From positions 1-7,292 of the forward strand of contig CAMOOZ010000268.1 of the NCBI GenBank assembly GCA_946621895.1: DNA of 7,292 nt. Direction: 5' to 3'. The DNA is from an uncultured Lachnospiraceae bacterium. GTDB taxonomy: Bacteria; Bacillota_A; Clostridia; Lachnospirales; Lachnospiraceae. The position numbers and the translations under genes are program-made. Each line of letters opens with the position of its first letter. Positions within the stretch are counted from its first letter, which is position 1. The notes beneath the pieces are model-generated. The model saw nothing but the letters and a program-made list of their open reading frames with translations, was not told the origin of the DNA and did not search any database. Positions 5,851 through 7,292 of this stretch are shown piece after piece.

Positions 5851-5868
5851 CCCCGGGGGCACGGTGCC
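5851..5868. repeat. Short GC palindromes between convergent terminators
   Basis: CCCCGGGG (5851-5858) abuts GGCACGGTGCC (5858-5868), a stem GGCA/TGCC with a CGG loop. It lies in the 40-nt space between the two convergent terminators. Short GC palindromes of this kind in otherwise featureless intergenic space resemble REP-type sequences, but a single copy here cannot prove that. Confidence 0.3.
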
Positions 5869-5876
5869 ATAAAACG

Positions 5877-5899
5877 AAAAAGGACGCCCTCAGGCGTTC
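5877..5899 (-). terminator. Intrinsic terminator of tRNA-Ala
   Basis: On the minus strand GAACGCC (5893-5899), loop TGAG, and GGCGTCC (5882-5888) form a stem with one A-C mismatch, followed by TTTTT (5877-5881). It starts about 14 nt after the tRNA 3' end. On the plus strand the same arms pair fully with one G-U but lack a good U-tract. Confidence 0.7.
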
Positions 5900-5912
5900 T
5901 CTCTTGAAAAAA

Positions 5913-5985
<73 letters not shown>

Positions 5986-5996
5986 GAACGCAAAGC

Positions 5997-6025
5997 ATTA
6001 TAGCACAGAATTTTATGTTTGCCAA
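5997..6025 (-). promoter_or_regulatory. Strong sigma-A promoter of tRNA-Ala
   Basis: On the minus strand TTGGCA (6020-6025) is followed by a 17-nt spacer and a perfect TATAAT (5997-6002), preceded by TGC (extended -10). Transcription would begin near 5990, about 5 nt before the mature tRNA 5' end. Confidence 0.85.
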
Positions 6026-6035
6026 CTATATTTTT

Positions 6036-6066
6036 CAGCGCTCAGGGCTATAAGCAGGGAGCACTG
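6036..6066 (-). other. Stem-loop just after the ABC ATPase stop codon
   Basis: CAGCGCTC (6036-6043) pairs with GAGCACTG (6059-6066) over 8 bp with one G-U and a 15-nt loop. It begins 5 nt after the ATPase stop codon. On the minus strand it is followed by AAAAA rather than a U-tract, so it is not a canonical intrinsic terminator. It may protect the mRNA 3' end or act with another factor. Confidence 0.4.
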
Positions 6067-6071
6067 TTTCG

Positions 6072-6845
6072 TCATCCCTGACTGATCAGTTCGAAGATCC
6101 TTTTCCTCGCAACAAAATAGTCGTTTCCCAGCCTGCAGCGGCTGTTTTTGTTCCGGTATATGTCCTCGGTATACTCCAGGGAAAGCTCTTCCATGATCCG
6201 TCCCGGCCTTCGGGACATGATAAGGAGCCGGGTTCCCAGACTCATCGCTTCATCAATATCATGTGTGATAAAAAAGATCGTATTGCCCGTCTCCTTCCAG
6301 AGGGTTCGCAGAAAATCCTGCATCTGCTCCCTGGTCAGCGCATCCAGCGCGGAAAACGGCTCATCCATCAACAGGATATCCGGCTGATTGATCAGTGTCC
6401 TGGCAATGCTCGCCCGCTGGCGCATACCGCCGGAAAGCTCATAAACCTTTCTTTCCGCAAATTCCGACAGCCCCACCCGCTCAAGGATGGCATCCGTTTT
6501 CTCCCGTATTTCCTGTTTCGCACAGCCACGCATGCGAAGACCATAATCCACATTCCTCCGGACGGAAAACCAGGGGAACAGATTATCCTTCTGAAAAACC
6601 ACGCCGCGGTGCCAGTCCATCCCCTGTATCGGCACTCCGTTCAGCAGGATCTCTCCCGCACTCGCCGGGAAAAAGCCGGCGATCAACCCGAGAAGTGAGC
6701 TTTTCCCACAGCCCGAAGGTCCCAGAAGGCATACAAACTCATGCCTTCTGACCTCCAGATCGATCGAATCGATGGCGCTTATGCTGTCCTTCCCCGAAGC
6801 ATAGGAAAGGCTGACCTGTTTTACCTCGAGCAATGCGTCGGACAC
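6072..6845 (-). CDS. ABC transporter ATP-binding protein, taurine/sulfonate/nitrate type
   Basis: The cytoplasmic ATPase of a type I ABC importer of the SsuB/TauB/NrtD family. Counted from the GTG at 6845 (257 residues), it shows Walker A GPSGCGKSS (42-50), Q-loop Gln85 in GVVFQKDNLFPW, signature LSGGMRQR (137-144), Walker B ILLMDEP (157-163), D-loop SALD (165-168) and switch His195 in ITHDIDEA. All catalytic elements are intact. The GVVFQ..NLFPW block and the C-terminal tail resemble TauB/SsuB, but substrate cannot be read from the ATPase. I prefer GTG 6845, 7 nt after the upstream stop, with GGGGA about 12 nt before it. TTG at 6878 is also open but would overlap the upstream gene by 26 nt and has no clear ribosome site. 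It is translationally close to the binding-protein gene, and the order binding protein-ATPase is typical. No permease follows. Confidence 0.93.
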   Translation of the reverse strand: MSDALLEVKQVSLSYASGKDSISAIDSIDLEVRRHEFVCLLGPSGCGKSSLLGLIAGFFPASAGEILLNGVPIQGMDWHRGVVFQKDNLFPWFSVRRNVDYGLRMRGCAKQEIREKTDAILERVGLSEFAERKVYELSGGMRQRASIARTLINQPDILLMDEPFSALDALTREQMQDFLRTLWKETGNTIFFITHDIDEAMSLGTRLLIMSRRPGRIMEELSLEYTEDIYRNKNSRCRLGNDYFVARKRIFELISQG

Positions 6846-6852
6846 CGTCGTC

Positions 6853-7292
6853 TTATTTCCCCATTGCCCGTTCGACAAAACCGCCCGTCACGGACTCGGT
6901 AAACACCTGACTTTCGGGAACGGTTTCGATGCTGTGCTGGGACTGAAGAAAAACGGCCGTTTTCTCAAGCGTCTGCGCCAGTTCCCCGGGCTTTTCGGAT
7001 GTACCGAGATACTGATCTGAAAGCTGCTCTTCGGCCCGCGGATAAATAAAACCCGCCGTCTGGCTTTTTGCCTCCTCCGGCGTGATCCCCGCCATTTCGG
7101 CAATATGGGAAAGCCCCGTGGCTTCATCCGTATAAAACAGTTCTGTGGCTTCAATCTGCGCCTTCACATAGCCCGCGACCACTTCAGGGTAAGCTTCCGC
7201 GAATGCCTTATTGACCACGGCCAGATCCGCCGTAACAACACCCTGTTCGGAAAGCTCATCACCTCCCGTTATCCGTGTACCGGTCTCAAGAA
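6853..7292 (-). CDS. ABC transporter substrate-binding protein, TauA/SsuA type (3' part)
   Basis: The C-terminal 145 or so residues of a periplasmic-binding-protein-like (NMT1/SsuA/TauA) receptor that delivers substrate to the importer outside the membrane. The frame is open to the right edge, so the start, signal peptide or lipobox lie outside the window. The visible part includes QGVVTADLAVVNKAFAEAYP and then EVVAGYVKA, which matches the TauA/SsuA pattern in which a lobe-joining segment is followed by V.K.FA..PEVV..F.KA. It continues into a helical tail with IAEMAGITPEEA and an FVERAMGK end. It lies directly upstream of the ATPase. Substrate class (sulfonate, taurine, nitrate, pyrimidine precursor or other) cannot be decided without the N-terminal pocket. 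A GTG at 7218 inside the frame is not the true start. Confidence 0.85.
   Translation of the reverse strand, partial: LETGTRITGGDELSEQGVVTADLAVVNKAFAEAYPEVVAGYVKAQIEATELFYTDEATGLSHIAEMAGITPEEAKSQTAGFIYPRAEEQLSDQYLGTSEKPGELAQTLEKTAVFLQSQHSIETVPESQVFTESVTGGFVERAMGK

Overview
The window looks like a chromosomal segment from a low- to mid-GC Firmicute, most likely class Clostridia (Lachnospiraceae-like). This rests on the conserved neighbourhood decarboxylase (YaaO-type) / nucleotide kinase / YaaR / DNA polymerase III delta', on AGGA-type ribosome sites, on sigma-A-type promoters and on a tRNA without an encoded CCA. No phage, insertion sequence or CRISPR array is visible.

Left part (1-3317, all minus strand, read right to left): an Orn/Lys/Arg-decarboxylase-family PLP enzyme, a divergent guanylate-kinase-like protein, a YaaR (DUF327) protein and the 5' part of holB. 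In Bacillus subtilis the same neighbourhood is yaaO-tmk-yaaQ-yaaR-holB. Here a guanylate-kinase-type enzyme sits where tmk lies and yaaQ is absent.

Middle (3377-5789): a divergent pair. On the minus strand is a secreted, cysteine-rich protein with degenerate InlB/Listeria-Bacteroides-type repeats. Its best promoter lies about 310 nt upstream of its start codon, which implies a long leader with several good hairpins. On the plus strand is a small flagellin-like protein with a shortened N-terminal helix, almost no variable domain and an atypical charged C-terminus, followed by a strong intrinsic terminator.

Right part (5790-7292): convergent terminators separate the flagellin-like gene from a tRNA-Ala(GGC) with a near-consensus extended -10 promoter. 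Beyond it, on the minus strand, are the ATPase and the 3' part of the substrate-binding protein of a taurine/sulfonate/nitrate-type ABC importer. Its permease is not in the window.

Most of the window is ordinary housekeeping or transport sequence. The parts most worth a second look are the minimal flagellin-like protein, the long structured leader of the secreted-protein gene, and the kinase swap in the yaaR-holB cluster.
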